Assembly (NCBI RefSeq): GCF_009494395.1
Contig: NZ_VZCB01000018.1
Coordinates: 1 to 64,000 of the forward strand
Source of the DNA: Segatella copri
GTDB lineage: Bacteria > Bacteroidota > Bacteroidia > Bacteroidales > Bacteroidaceae
DNA length: 64,000 nucleotides
Direction: 5' to 3'
This document shows positions 9,501-17,755 of the stretch, in pieces (the stretch's first letter is position 1; the number at the start of each line of letters is the position of its first letter). The notes below the pieces were generated by a model that was not told the DNA's origin, did no database searches, and saw nothing but the letters and a program-made list of their open reading frames with translations. Both the position numbers and the translations under genes were made by a program.

Positions 9501-10904
9501 CTCCTTGATCATCTTCTTAGACAAAGCCTTCTGGGTCCAACCTGCAAACTGCTGGGCGGTAACCAGGGCAGGATGTCCAGACTGGAGGAATTGGGTATAG
9601 GCACCTTCGGCATAGGTTCCGAAGACGGCACCCTGAGCCTGAATCATCTTTGCCAGTTCCTGAGGATTGGCAGGCAACTTGCCTACATTGTATCCCTCAT
9701 TCTTCAAGCGAACCAGGAGATTGTAGAGCGATGGAACCACTTCCATTCCCGAAGCGGTAAGTGCATTCTGACCAGGACCCTTGAAGTAGAAGATGGCGAT
9801 ACGTTTGCTGCTGTTCTTCTTGTTCTTCAGATTCACATAGCCCTGCACGCTCTCCACGAAACTCTCCATTCTGTCTGGGATGCCGTAAACCTCCTGCAAG
9901 CCCTCCTTGTTGATGCGCTGACCGAAAACCACGTATGGACGGATGGCACCATCAATCTCCGGAGTCACGATGCTCTGCGACATGAAGCCGCCGTTCATTC
10001 CCTGCTTGTCGTTCTCCCACTCGGTGGTCAAGCGGTTGATATTAAGAGGTGAGAACAAAGGAATATTCTTCTGCTTCAGGAACTCAACGAAGTAATCGCC
10101 CAGTCTGCCATGCGCCATATTCACAACGGCATTCGCCTGGATACTGTCGGCATGATGACCGGCGATAAAGCTCTGCAGCTGGTTGATGCGATACACCATG
10201 AATCCCTTCTTCTCGAAAGCCTTCTCCATATCTGGAGCCGCACCCATAAAACCGGTAAGCAAGATGGTAGGAGCACCTTCTTTATATAAACCGTTCTTTG
10301 CCAGGAAGGCATTATATTCGCGGATGCTGTTGAAGCCCAGCTCATCACCCTTTTCATCCTTCGGATCGAAATGAGTCAGGAGATAGTCTGGTCGCTCATT
10401 CACACGTTCCGGCTCTGGAGCCATGAACTTCTTACCGTCGATAAACTTACGGATGTAAGCGAGCATGCTGTGATAATTCTTCTTACCGCCGTTCTCGATG
10501 TACTGCATCAGATAATCGGCATCGAAGTTATCCACCGATACGATATTGTTGGCTGGGTTGGTAGCAGCATGAGTCAGGGTCGGCACCTTGTAGGAAGCCT
10601 CTTCCAACTGCTTGCGCTGGTTCTCGTCGATTCGGAGACCCATACCATTCACGATAATCATATCGTAATCATCCAGATGACCGAAATCATCGGTCGTGAT
10701 TTCACTCAGTTTAATCATCGCATTGTCGTTGGCATGCGAAATCTGTCCCAGCGCAATAGCCTGATAGTTAAGGAAAGCGATGCGGGTAGTACCCACCCAG
10801 GCAGAGTAAGCCTTCGCCAGACCTCCCAGAACGATCACGACCAATAAGGCCAGGAAGATGTGTTTCTTTTTAATCTTTCTGATTTTTCCTAATCCTTTTT
10901 TCAT
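6522..10904 (-). CDS. hmuS: CobN/HmuS-like chelatase, membrane anchored
   Basis: A 1460-residue CobN/magnesium-chelatase H-like protein. One membrane helix lies at each end: about 15-33 (after a Lys-rich start) and about 1425-1447 (followed by a short Arg-rich tail). The large middle is the CobN fold. It also has a lysine- and methionine-rich insertion at about 780-900. True cobaltochelatase partners (CobS, CobT) are absent. In Bacteroidales this HmuS form sits with a haem receptor and an ExbB-like protein and has been linked to anaerobic removal of iron from haem. Iron release from haem is therefore more likely than cobalt insertion, but this rests on context. It is the first gene of the operon, behind a good promoter at 10927-10958. 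Confidence 0.87.
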   Translation of the reverse strand: MKKGLGKIRKIKKKHIFLALLVVIVLGGLAKAYSAWVGTTRIAFLNYQAIALGQISHANDNAMIKLSEITTDDFGHLDDYDMIIVNGMGLRIDENQRKQLEEASYKVPTLTHAATNPANNIVSVDNFDADYLMQYIENGGKKNYHSMLAYIRKFIDGKKFMAPEPERVNERPDYLLTHFDPKDEKGDELGFNSIREYNAFLAKNGLYKEGAPTILLTGFMGAAPDMEKAFEKKGFMVYRINQLQSFIAGHHADSIQANAVVNMAHGRLGDYFVEFLKQKNIPLFSPLNINRLTTEWENDKQGMNGGFMSQSIVTPEIDGAIRPYVVFGQRINKEGLQEVYGIPDRMESFVESVQGYVNLKNKKNSSKRIAIFYFKGPGQNALTASGMEVVPSLYNLLVRLKNEGYNVGKLPANPQELAKMIQAQGAVFGTYAEGAYTQFLQSGHPALVTAQQFAGWTQKALSKKMIKEMNQLYGSFPGKYMATDDGKLAVARLQFGNVALLPQVMAGVGGDSFKIVHGTDQAPPYTYVASYLWARYGFSADALIHFGTHGSLEYTPRKQVALGSNDWSDRLIGVVPHLYIYTIGNVGEAMIAKRRTYAQTQSYLTPPFKESELRQTYKQLSDAIQSYEKKASAEQSLKVKALTVKMGIARELGLDAKQMNKPYTADEIARVENFAEELANEKITGKLYTLGVPYDNDDVRTSVYAMATDPIAYGMLAVDKLKGRAQEGVEKHKQLFDRLYLSKARNTVTQLLGSASVSDEYICRYVGITPAELQMARKVEAMQAAPDPIQMMMQMADQMGGAKEAKPKRVDHRTVSELRAAKVSHKKKVPQMSREAFEKMEQTGRFPDKMMEAIKKGQKWYQEDLKKAKMAKAGKASQKSSKDKGMMMSKAPKYTRQQIHLAQAITTVEHALQNVGKYSEALRQSPLNEMSSLMNALNGGFTAPSPGGDLIVNPNTLPTGRNLFSINVENTPSEDAWEKAKELCDNTIKMYCERHKGEYPRKVSYTLWSSEFIETEGATIAQILYMLGVEPVRDAFGRVTDLRLIPSKQLGRPRIDVVVQTSGQLRDLAASRLFLINKAIEMAANAKGDKYDNLVKAGVTESERVLVEKGMSPKEAREVSMYRVFGGVNGNYGTGIQEMVTAGDRWDKESQIAEVYMNNMGAFYGDEKNWETVRKAAFEAALTRTDVVVQPRQSNTWGALSLDHVYEFMGGMNLAVRNVTGKDPDAYLADYRNHSNMRMQEVKEAIGIEGRTTIFNPAYIKEKMKGGASSASTFAEIVTNTYGWNVMKPKAIDKEMWDEIYNVYVKDKYNLGTKEFFDKQNPAALMEMTAVMMESARKGMWKATPQQLKDIAKLHTETVNKYKPSCSGFVCDNAKLRNYIASKTDAASAKEYQQNVEQIRDAEAAKNSSDKGMVMKKETLSEDAQKTTTVVSGIVVGVIVIVAFVMLAILIRRRRSQSEE

Positions 10905-10926
10905 ATCTATTCCTTTTTTCGGGCTG

Positions 10927-10958
10927 CAAAGATAAGGCTTATTTAGAAATCGTACAAT
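10927..10958 (-). promoter_or_regulatory. Promoter of the hmu-type operon
   Basis: TATCTTTG at 10927-10934 with ATTG 20 bp upstream at 10955-10958, read on the minus strand. It is 22 bp before the chelatase start. No obvious Fur-type palindrome was seen. Confidence 0.65.
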
Positions 10959-11074
10959 ACCTAGAAATTGTGATTTTCACATTTTTTATACTTACAAGTA
11001 GGTATCAGAGTGAAAGGTTCTGCTTACAATCTCCTAATAAATGAGTAGCTAGTTCACGGTTTTACGGAATTAAG

Positions 11075-11106
11075 TTTGGTAGTTTCGCATAAAAACTGTA
11101 ACTTTG
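11075..11106 (+). promoter_or_regulatory. Promoter of the tricorn-like protease gene
   Basis: TTTG at 11075-11078, 20-bp spacer, TAACTTTG at 11099-11106: a full match to the Bacteroidetes pattern. It overlaps the first possible ATG at 11104 and so supports the start at 11137. Confidence 0.75.
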
Positions 11107-11136
11107 CAACATAAATCAAACAGAAACTTTATAATA

Positions 11137-14100
11137 ATGAAGAAACTGATTCTTAGCGCTGCTCTTCTGGCAGCATCTCTGGCATCCCAGGCCCAGCAAG
11201 GTCCGTTGTGGATGCGCTACCCAGCCATCTCGCCTGATGGCTCTACCATCGCTTTTGCCTATAAGGGCGATCTCTATTGCGTTCCTGCCAATGGTGGCGA
11301 GGCACGCCAGTTGACAACCAACGCAGCTTATGACTCTCAGCCTATCTGGAGCCCTGACGGCAAGAAGATTGCCTTCACTTCCAACCGCGAAGGTAGCCTG
11401 GATGTTTACGTCATCTCTACCAAGGGTGGTGCGCCAACCCGACTCACCACCAACAGCGGCAAGGAGACTCCTATCGCCTTCAAGGACAACGACCATGTAC
11501 TCTTCTCTGCCAACATCATGCCTACAGCCCAGAGCAACCTCTTTGCATCTAACGAGTTTTCGCAGGTTTACGAGGTAAGCACAGAGGGCGGTCGTCCTAA
11601 GTTGTATTCCGTTCTTCCAATGGAGAACATCAGCATCAACAAGAACGGTCAGGTGCTCTATCACGACAAGAAGGGTTACGAGGATGCATGGCGCAAGCAC
11701 CATACCTCTCCTATCACCCGAGATATCTGGATGCTCGACAATGGAAAATATCAGAAGCTTACTACCTTCAAGGGCGAGGACCGCAACCCGGTATGGGCTG
11801 CCGACAACCAGAGCTTCTACTATCTCAGCGAGCAGGACGGTTCCTTCAATATCTACCGCCGCAACATCGCAAGCGGAAAGGATACACAGATTACGCAGCA
11901 GAAGAAGAATCCTATACGATTCCTCACCTCTTCCGATAATGGTTTGCTCTGCTATGGTTTCGATGGCGAAATCTATACCGTAAAGGAAGGTGGACAGCCG
12001 CAGAAGGTCAACATCTCCATCACAACAGATAACGATGAACCAAGCCTCATCCGCAAGGTTCAGTCTTGGGGTGCTACCGAGATTGCGCTTTCTCCAGATG
12101 CCAAGGAGGTGGCTTTCGTGATGCACGGCGATGTATATGTTACCTCTACAGAATACAAGACTACCAAGCGAATCACCGATACTCCTCAGCAGGAGCGCAA
12201 CCTGAGCTTTGCTCCTGATGGCAGAAGTCTGGTCTATGCTTCTGAGCGCAATGGTGTATGGCAGATTTTCCAGGCTAAGATCAAGAATGAGAAAGAGAAG
12301 AACTTTACTTACTGCTCTGAGATAGAAGAGGAGCAGCTTACCAAGACCAATATTACTTCTCAGTATCCTGCCTACAGTCCTGACGGCAAGGAGGTGGCTT
12401 TCTATGAGGATCGTGCTACCCTCCGCATCATCAACCTGAAGTCGAAGGAAGTGCGCACCGTGCTCGACGGCAAGTACAACTTCTCTTACTCTGATGGCGA
12501 CATCTGGTTTGAGTGGAGCCCAGACAGCAAGTGGCTCATGTGCAGCTACATCGGCAATGGCGGATGGAACAATACTGATATCGCCGTGGTGAAGGCTGAC
12601 GGAAAGGAAGTTCACAATATTACCGACAGCGGCTACAGCGACAGCAACGGTAAGTGGGTGCTCGACGGAAAGGCTATCCTCTTCGAGAGCGACCGTTCCG
12701 GTTATCGCAGTCACGGTTCATGGGGTGCAGAATATGATGCCTATCTCATGTTCCTCGACCTCGAAGCCTACGACCGCTTCCGCATGTCTAAGGAGGAACT
12801 CGAATTAGCCGAGGCCAACAAGGACGAGAAGGAGAAGAAGGCTGACGAGAAGGAGGAGAAGAAGAAGGAAAACAAGAAGAAGAAAGAGGAGAAGACCGGA
12901 AAGATTGAGGTGGATAAGGTGAAACCTCTCGAACTCGACTTCGAGAACTGCCGTGACCGTGTGGTCCGTCTTACCGTCAACTCATCCAATATGGGTGATG
13001 CTATCATCGACAGCAAGGGAGAGAAGGTTTATTACCAGGCAGCCTTTGAAGGTGGCTACGACCTCTGGTGCCATGACCTGAAGGAAGGCAGCACTACCCT
13101 GATGATGAAGGGTATCGGTGGCGGTGGCTTCGTTGCCGACAAGGATATCAAGAACCTCTTCCTCTGCAATGGCAGCAGCATCAAGAAGATTGACCTGGGC
13201 AGCAAGGCTACTACCAACATCGACTTTGAGGCTCCATTCAACTACAAGCCTGCCGAGGAGCGCCAGTATCTCTTCGACCATGTATGGCGCCAGGTGGCTG
13301 ACAAGTTCTACGATCCAAAGATGCAGGGTGTGGACTGGGAGTACTATCGCAAGGTATATGAGAAGTTCTTACCTTATATTAATAATAACTTCGACTTCGC
13401 TGAGATGTTGAGCGAGATGCTGGGTGAGCTGAATGCCAGCCATACCGGTTGCCGTTATTATACCAGTGGCGCTTCTCTTTCTACCGCAGCTCTCGGCGCC
13501 TTCTTCGACCCTAACTACGAGGGTGACGGCTTGAAGATTCAGGAAGTCATCAAGCGTGGTCCTTTCGCAGTGAAGAAGAACGAGGTTACTGCCGGCTGCA
13601 TCATCGAGAAGATTGATGGCGAGGCTATCAAGGCGGGTAAGGATTACAACGCATTGCTCGATGGAAAGGCTGGCAAGAACGTGCGCCTCACCATCAAGAA
13701 CACCAAGGGCAAGACTTTCGACCTGACCATCAAGGCAATTTCGCAGGGTTATCAGCAGGAACTTCTCTACAAGCGCTGGGTGGATAGAAACCGTGCCATC
13801 GTGGATAGCGTTTCAAAGGGCAGAATCGCATACGTTCACGTCAAGGCGATGAACAGCGAGAGCTTCCGCACCGTATATAGCGAACTCTTGAGCGACAAGA
13901 ACCGCAACAAGGATGCCGTAATCGTGGATGAGCGCCACAATGGTGGTGGCTGGTTGCACGACGACCTCTGCACCCTGCTCAGCGGCAAGCAGTATCAGGA
14001 ATTTGTACCTCACGGCAAGGTAGTGGGCAAGGATCCATTCAACAAGTGGACCAAGCCATCCTGCGTTCTGATCTGCGAGGACGACTACAGTAACGGCCAT

Positions 14101-14370
14101 GGTTTCCCATGGGTATATAAGGAGTTGGGCATCGGTAAGCTGATTGGTGCACCGGTGGCAGGAACAATGACTGCCGTATGGTGGGAGACCTTGATGGACC
14201 GCAGCCTGGTATTCGGTATTCCACAGGTAGGTTGCCGCGACATGCGTGGTACCTTCGGCGAGAACACCACCCTCTATCCAGATGTCGAGGTGTATAATTC
14301 TCCAGAGGATTACATCACCGGACATGATACCCAGCTCATCAGAGCCGTAGAGGAAATGATGAAGAAGTAA
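11137..14370 (+). CDS. Tricorn-like S41 family peptidase
   Basis: Exported serine protease of 1077 residues. A signal peptide (MKKLILSAALLAASLASQA) is followed by WD40-like/TolB-type beta-propeller repeats (about 20-540, repeated SPDGK-type motifs), a charged Lys/Glu-rich linker (about 565-595), a second beta region, the tricorn C1 domain, a PDZ domain (about 800-880) and the S41 catalytic domain. Likely active residues are the Ser-His of NASHTG and the serine of DDYSNGHG. It probably degrades peptides in the periplasm after gating by the propeller. An ATG 33 bp upstream (11104) was rejected because the -7 promoter box covers it and only the inner start gives a clean signal peptide. The gene stands alone, divergent from the hmu operon. 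Confidence 0.92.
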   Translation: MKKLILSAALLAASLASQAQQGPLWMRYPAISPDGSTIAFAYKGDLYCVPANGGEARQLTTNAAYDSQPIWSPDGKKIAFTSNREGSLDVYVISTKGGAPTRLTTNSGKETPIAFKDNDHVLFSANIMPTAQSNLFASNEFSQVYEVSTEGGRPKLYSVLPMENISINKNGQVLYHDKKGYEDAWRKHHTSPITRDIWMLDNGKYQKLTTFKGEDRNPVWAADNQSFYYLSEQDGSFNIYRRNIASGKDTQITQQKKNPIRFLTSSDNGLLCYGFDGEIYTVKEGGQPQKVNISITTDNDEPSLIRKVQSWGATEIALSPDAKEVAFVMHGDVYVTSTEYKTTKRITDTPQQERNLSFAPDGRSLVYASERNGVWQIFQAKIKNEKEKNFTYCSEIEEEQLTKTNITSQYPAYSPDGKEVAFYEDRATLRIINLKSKEVRTVLDGKYNFSYSDGDIWFEWSPDSKWLMCSYIGNGGWNNTDIAVVKADGKEVHNITDSGYSDSNGKWVLDGKAILFESDRSGYRSHGSWGAEYDAYLMFLDLEAYDRFRMSKEELELAEANKDEKEKKADEKEEKKKENKKKKEEKTGKIEVDKVKPLELDFENCRDRVVRLTVNSSNMGDAIIDSKGEKVYYQAAFEGGYDLWCHDLKEGSTTLMMKGIGGGGFVADKDIKNLFLCNGSSIKKIDLGSKATTNIDFEAPFNYKPAEERQYLFDHVWRQVADKFYDPKMQGVDWEYYRKVYEKFLPYINNNFDFAEMLSEMLGELNASHTGCRYYTSGASLSTAALGAFFDPNYEGDGLKIQEVIKRGPFAVKKNEVTAGCIIEKIDGEAIKAGKDYNALLDGKAGKNVRLTIKNTKGKTFDLTIKAISQGYQQELLYKRWVDRNRAIVDSVSKGRIAYVHVKAMNSESFRTVYSELLSDKNRNKDAVIVDERHNGGGWLHDDLCTLLSGKQYQEFVPHGKVVGKDPFNKWTKPSCVLICEDDYSNGHGFPWVYKELGIGKLIGAPVAGTMTAVWWETLMDRSLVFGIPQVGCRDMRGTFGENTTLYPDVEVYNSPEDYITGHDTQLIRAVEEMMKK

Positions 14371-14455
14371 GAAAGAGGAATTATTCCGTCGAAATAGGTA
14401 TTAAAAACAGGAATTATTCCGAGATTTCGATTGAATCAATCGATTGATTATATGA

Positions 14456-14493
14456 AAAGAGCGTGGTCGCCAAATGAGGCAATCACGCTCTTT
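14456..14493. terminator. Convergent terminator
   Basis: AAAGAGCGTG pairs with CACGCTCTTT, with inner GCC/GGC pairs. A-rich and T-rich flanks let it serve both the protease gene and the DUF2023 gene. Two GGAATTATTCC palindromes just before it (about 14378 and 14409) are unexplained. Confidence 0.75.
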
Positions 14494-14533
14494 CTTTATT
14501 AACATTATAATATTCCGAAGATAAAAGAAAAAC

Positions 14534-14887
14534 TTAGCAAACTTTTTTCTTTCGCTCACAATAGCGTTCGCATTGGGCACAGATGTCATATCCCAGCATG
14601 GCACCCAGGATGAAATCCTCTTCCGGCGTAAGCTGGCATAATGGTTTGGTGACTATCATGCGGATAGCATCCAGGCATTCCTTCTTACCAAAGAAGAGAT
14701 TCAGACGGTCGTTGCCAACCGGCTGGATGATGTAATCAATGTTCTGACGTTCTAATCTTGTTATGGCAAAAGACTCATATTTCTTGTTGAAGGTGTAGAG
14801 CACCAGGCGGCGCACGCCCTTCTTATATTCATATATATGATTCATCAGAACCTTCAAATCTACTGGTGTTGCGATTTCCTGCTGCAT
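14534..14887 (-). CDS. DUF2023 family protein linked to flavodoxin
   Basis: A 117-residue soluble protein of DUF2023, a family almost always encoded directly after flavodoxin in Bacteroidetes. The C-terminus has a cysteine cluster (CAQCERYC, then a final Cys), which could bind a metal or take part in redox exchange. No catalytic role is known. The gene is 84 bp downstream of the flavodoxin gene on the same strand with no terminator between, so the two are probably co-transcribed. A role in flavodoxin maturation or as an electron-transfer partner is inference. Confidence 0.82.
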   Translation of the reverse strand: MQQEIATPVDLKVLMNHIYEYKKGVRRLVLYTFNKKYESFAITRLERQNIDYIIQPVGNDRLNLFFGKKECLDAIRMIVTKPLCQLTPEEDFILGAMLGYDICAQCERYCERKKKVC

Positions 14888-14971
14888 ACTATCCGAATTA
14901 ATCTGTTTTTAAACCAAGAATCAGAGAATTCCATCATTCTCTAATTCTTGAAAGATATATTTTAGAAAAAA

Positions 14972-15466
14972 TTATAGCGCTGGTTTGATGGCCTCGAGCC
15001 ATGCATCGATGCGCTCCTCTGTCTTGTCGTCCTCGTTCACCTCATCGAGTGCGAGTCCCAGGAACTTGTCGCCATCAATCGCCTCACTGTCATCATAGGT
15101 GTATCCATCTGTAGAAACACCAGGCAATACGGTAGCACCAGCCTCAACAGCAGCATCATAGAGTTCCTTCATGCCACCGCAGAATGTATCAGGGTAAGAC
15201 TCGCTGTCGCCACAACCAAACAGGGCCACGGTCTTGCCAGCCAAGCCGGCACTCTTCAGCGTCTTCACGCCATCATACCAGTCATCCTGCATCTCTCCGG
15301 CACCCCAGGTAGAAGTACCGAGAATCAGATTCTCATGACTTGTGATAGTAGCATCATCGATGTTAGCTACATCTACAGCTTCCACGCCCAACTTAGAGGC
15401 GATGGTTTCGGCAATCGACTGGCATGAGCCAGTAGAAGAGCCATAAATTACGATTGTTGTTTTCAT
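14972..15466 (-). CDS. fldA: Flavodoxin
   Basis: A 164-residue FMN electron carrier of the long-chain flavodoxin type. The N-terminal phosphate-binding loop (GSSTGSCQS, about 9-17) follows the first beta strand. TSTWGAGEMQDDW (about 51-63) and GCGDSESYPDTFCGG (about 85-99) are the two isoalloxazine loops. It shuttles electrons to low-potential enzymes in the cytoplasm, often replacing ferredoxin when iron is scarce. That fits the nearby haem/iron locus, although no iron-responsive operator was seen. It has its own promoter at 15506-15537 and is followed by DUF2023. Confidence 0.95.
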   Translation of the reverse strand: MKTTIVIYGSSTGSCQSIAETIASKLGVEAVDVANIDDATITSHENLILGTSTWGAGEMQDDWYDGVKTLKSAGLAGKTVALFGCGDSESYPDTFCGGMKELYDAAVEAGATVLPGVSTDGYTYDDSEAIDGDKFLGLALDEVNEDDKTEERIDAWLEAIKPAL

Positions 15467-15505
15467 TTGTCCTTAATCTCTTTTAGTTACATTTATTTTC
15501 GGGTG

Positions 15506-15537
15506 CAAAGATACATCCTTTTTCCATCATCTGCAAT
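15506..15537 (-). promoter_or_regulatory. Promoter of flavodoxin gene
   Basis: TATCTTTG (15506-15513) and ATTG (15534-15537) with a 20-bp spacer on the minus strand, about 40 bp before the start codon. Confidence 0.65.
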
Positions 15538-15607
15538 ACCTAAAAATGATGGTTTCGCAGAAATACCTAAATATGGGGATAGATTTCAAATAAGGTAAGA
15601 GCAAATA

Positions 15608-16201
15608 TCAAGAACATTGATAAACAACCAATTCTCTTGGGAGGTTGATGATTTTCAACCTCTCAAACCACAATTTCATAGAACTTCCCTGATGTCGCTT
15701 CACATGACTGTTGATGATATAATAGTCAGCCTGATACTCATCCATCAAATCAGAAAAGGCAGCCTTGATACGAGAACACTTCTCGTTTATCGCATTATCA
15801 AGCGGATTCACCAGACGGTTCACGGTCTCGGTAATCTTATCCATATCTATTCTATTCCCTATCTTTTGGTAAAGCAGAAACAATTCTTCCCGATAATCTA
15901 CCAGATTCTTGAATTCAATACCTTCCGGATGGTTCAGGAAGAGCAGATAGAGTGCCTTGTGGATAGGACTGAGCTGTACCTCTTTATTACCAAACTCAGG
16001 CAACAGGAAACGATAATCCGCCGTTATGACCAAAGGACTGAGGGTAGCCCTTGCTGCCTCAATGCGAAGCTGCTCTAATACGGGCACACTGATAGCTTTC
16101 AGCAAAAGGTCAGTTCTTCCTTCTGCCAAAAGTTGGGAGGAAAGCGTTTGTATAATAGCAGCTTTCTCCTCTGCACCCATATTTCTCAGTTCATCTTGCA
16201 T
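15608..16201 (-). CDS. Hypothetical protein, about 197 residues
   Basis: I do not recognise this family. The protein is soluble and mostly helical, with a central segment (SPIHKALYLLFLNHPEGI) resembling a helix-turn-helix or winged-helix module seen in some Bacteroidetes regulators. No signal peptide or membrane segment is present. The reading frame is open upstream to 16249, but a TATTTTTG promoter box at 16210-16217 lies inside that extension, so I start at the ATG at 16201. That leaves almost no leader. The ATG at 16180 is the alternative and would give a 20-nt leader. It is divergent from ftsZ, with about 145 bp between the two starts. Confidence 0.6.
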   Translation of the reverse strand: MQDELRNMGAEEKAAIIQTLSSQLLAEGRTDLLLKAISVPVLEQLRIEAARATLSPLVITADYRFLLPEFGNKEVQLSPIHKALYLLFLNHPEGIEFKNLVDYREELFLLYQKIGNRIDMDKITETVNRLVNPLDNAINEKCSRIKAAFSDLMDEYQADYYIINSHVKRHQGSSMKLWFERLKIINLPRELVVYQCS

Positions 16202-16209
16202 ACTGGATG

Positions 16210-16217
16210 CAAAAATA
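16210..16217 (-). promoter_or_regulatory. -7 box for the hypothetical gene
   Basis: TATTTTTG on the minus strand matches TAnnTTTG. Its distance to the ATG at 16201 implies a leaderless transcript or use of the next ATG. Confidence 0.45.
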
Positions 16218-16288
16218 CAAAAAGAATAGGAAAAAACGTTTCTCTGCATCGAAAAATCTTCTTTCGCAAGCCTTGCGTTTCATTTATT

Positions 16289-16320
16289 ATTGTATGATTA
16301 CTCCTTTTTTATTATCTTTG
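16289..16320 (+). promoter_or_regulatory. Promoter of ftsZ-family gene
   Basis: ATTG (16289-16292), 20-bp spacer, TATCTTTG (16313-16320), 25 bp before the ATG. The gene is therefore transcribed on its own. Confidence 0.7.
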
Positions 16321-16345
16321 TGCCCAAAATAGAAATATAGATAAG

Positions 16346-17677
16346 ATGACAGAAGAATGGACCCCTATAGATTTCGGACAGACAGAAGACACCACCAAGA
16401 ATATCATCAAGGTGATAGGTGTGGGTGGTGGCGGATGTAATGCCGTTAAAAATATGTACTCAGAAGGTATTGTAAATGTGAGCTTTGCCGTTTGCAATAC
16501 GGATAGCCAGTCGCTATCCAAATCACCAGTGCCTGTAAAAATCATGCTCGGAAAGAGCGGTTTGGGAGCAGGTGCTAACCCTGAAGTTGGACGAAGTGAA
16601 GCGCAGAACACCCAGGAAGACATCCAACGACTGCTGAATGACGGAACCAAGATGGCATTCGTTACAGCCGGCATGGGTGGCGGTACCGGAACAGGAGCAG
16701 CACCTGTCATCGCCGGCATCGCCAAAAGCATGGGCATCCTGACGGTGGGCATCATCACCATCCCATTTTATTTTGAAAAGCGAAAGAAAATCGTGAAGGC
16801 CCTGCAGGGTGTAGAAGAGATGCGCAAAAACGTAGATGCCCTGCTCATTGTCAACAACGAGCGACTTTGCGATGTATATGCCGATTCAGAAATTACCGTA
16901 AAGGATGCCTTCAAACTGGCAGACAAGGTGCTGAGCGATGCCACCAAGAGCATCTCTGAGCTGATTACCGTAGAAGGAACCATCAATCTCGACTTCCGTG
17001 ACATCGAGACCACCATCAAGAGTGGCGGCGGTGCCATCATGGCGATGGGCAGGGCCAGCGGAGAAGGCAGAGTTCAGAATGCCATTCTCAATGCCTTGGA
17101 TTCCCCATTGCTCTACGGCAGCGACATCAGCAATGCACAGCGCATCCTCTTCAACATCTATACCTCCAGCAAGCACCCTATCTTCGTTAGGGAAATGCGA
17201 GAGATTGATGCCTTTTTCGATGAATTGAATCCAGACATCAAGGTTATCTGGGGCCTTTCAGATGATGACAGTCTGGATGAGGATGCCAAAGTAACCATCC
17301 TGGCAACAGGTCTCAACAACGAGCTGGCAGATGAAATTCAGGACAATCCAGTCACAACCACCAAGGATGAAGATGATTACCAGAGAATTATCGACAAGCT
17401 TTATCATCCGATACGTGACGACTTCCAATCTCCAAAGAAGGCAGATCCCCCAGAAGAGGATATTCCTATAGAGCCATCAAACATAGAATCTACAGACATC
17501 CCAGATGATGAGCAGCCCCCACTCATCCCCGATGCTCCGACAGAAGAATCTCCAGTCGTAGAAGAAGAGCCCCCAAAGCCTGTCATTCAGCAAAAGTCAC
17601 CAACCTTGGCGAAGAGGATAAGAGACAGACTGAAGAAAATAGCTGAAGATTTAGAAATCATTACGGAAGATGAGTAG
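16346..17677 (+). CDS. ftsZ: FtsZ-family tubulin GTPase, not in a cell-division cluster
   Basis: A 443-residue FtsZ homologue that should polymerise with GTP. It has the N-terminal nucleotide motif VGVGGGGCNAV, the tubulin signature GGGTGTG at 111-117, NNERL, and the T7-loop-like NLDFRDIE that supplies catalytic acids to the neighbouring subunit. After about residue 330 comes an acidic Pro-rich linker and a short basic C-terminus (AKRIRDRLKKIAEDL) that does not look like a standard FtsA-binding tail. It has its own promoter and terminator, and no mur, ftsQ or ftsA gene is near. It may be the only FtsZ of the genome, relocated, or a second paralogue. The sequence alone cannot decide this. Confidence 0.9.
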   Translation: MTEEWTPIDFGQTEDTTKNIIKVIGVGGGGCNAVKNMYSEGIVNVSFAVCNTDSQSLSKSPVPVKIMLGKSGLGAGANPEVGRSEAQNTQEDIQRLLNDGTKMAFVTAGMGGGTGTGAAPVIAGIAKSMGILTVGIITIPFYFEKRKKIVKALQGVEEMRKNVDALLIVNNERLCDVYADSEITVKDAFKLADKVLSDATKSISELITVEGTINLDFRDIETTIKSGGGAIMAMGRASGEGRVQNAILNALDSPLLYGSDISNAQRILFNIYTSSKHPIFVREMREIDAFFDELNPDIKVIWGLSDDDSLDEDAKVTILATGLNNELADEIQDNPVTTTKDEDDYQRIIDKLYHPIRDDFQSPKKADPPEEDIPIEPSNIESTDIPDDEQPPLIPDAPTEESPVVEEEPPKPVIQQKSPTLAKRIRDRLKKIAEDLEIITEDE

Positions 17678-17690
17678 CCTTTGCTGATAC

Positions 17691-17729
17691 AAAAAAATCC
17701 TGCTGGCAACGATGCCGGCAGGATTTTTT
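17691..17729. terminator. Strong bidirectional terminator after ftsZ
   Basis: AAAAAATCCTGCTGGCA and TGCCGGCAGGATTTTTT pair over an ACGA loop. A-run and T-run flank it on both sides, so it serves ftsZ and the convergent ATPase gene. The core is almost the same as that at 20049-20080. Confidence 0.9.
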
Positions 17730-17755
17730 GCGTTTTATCAACCTCAAGATGTCAT

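Noticed and set aside
6840..10052. Long plus-strand frames opposite the CobN-like gene
   Set aside because: The His- and Leu-rich translations are typical antisense artefacts of a long coding region.
11116..12714. Long antisense frame opposite the tricorn-like protease
   Set aside because: It mirrors the codon structure of the protease gene, lacks a promoter and encodes a low-plausibility sequence; it is a shadow of a real gene.
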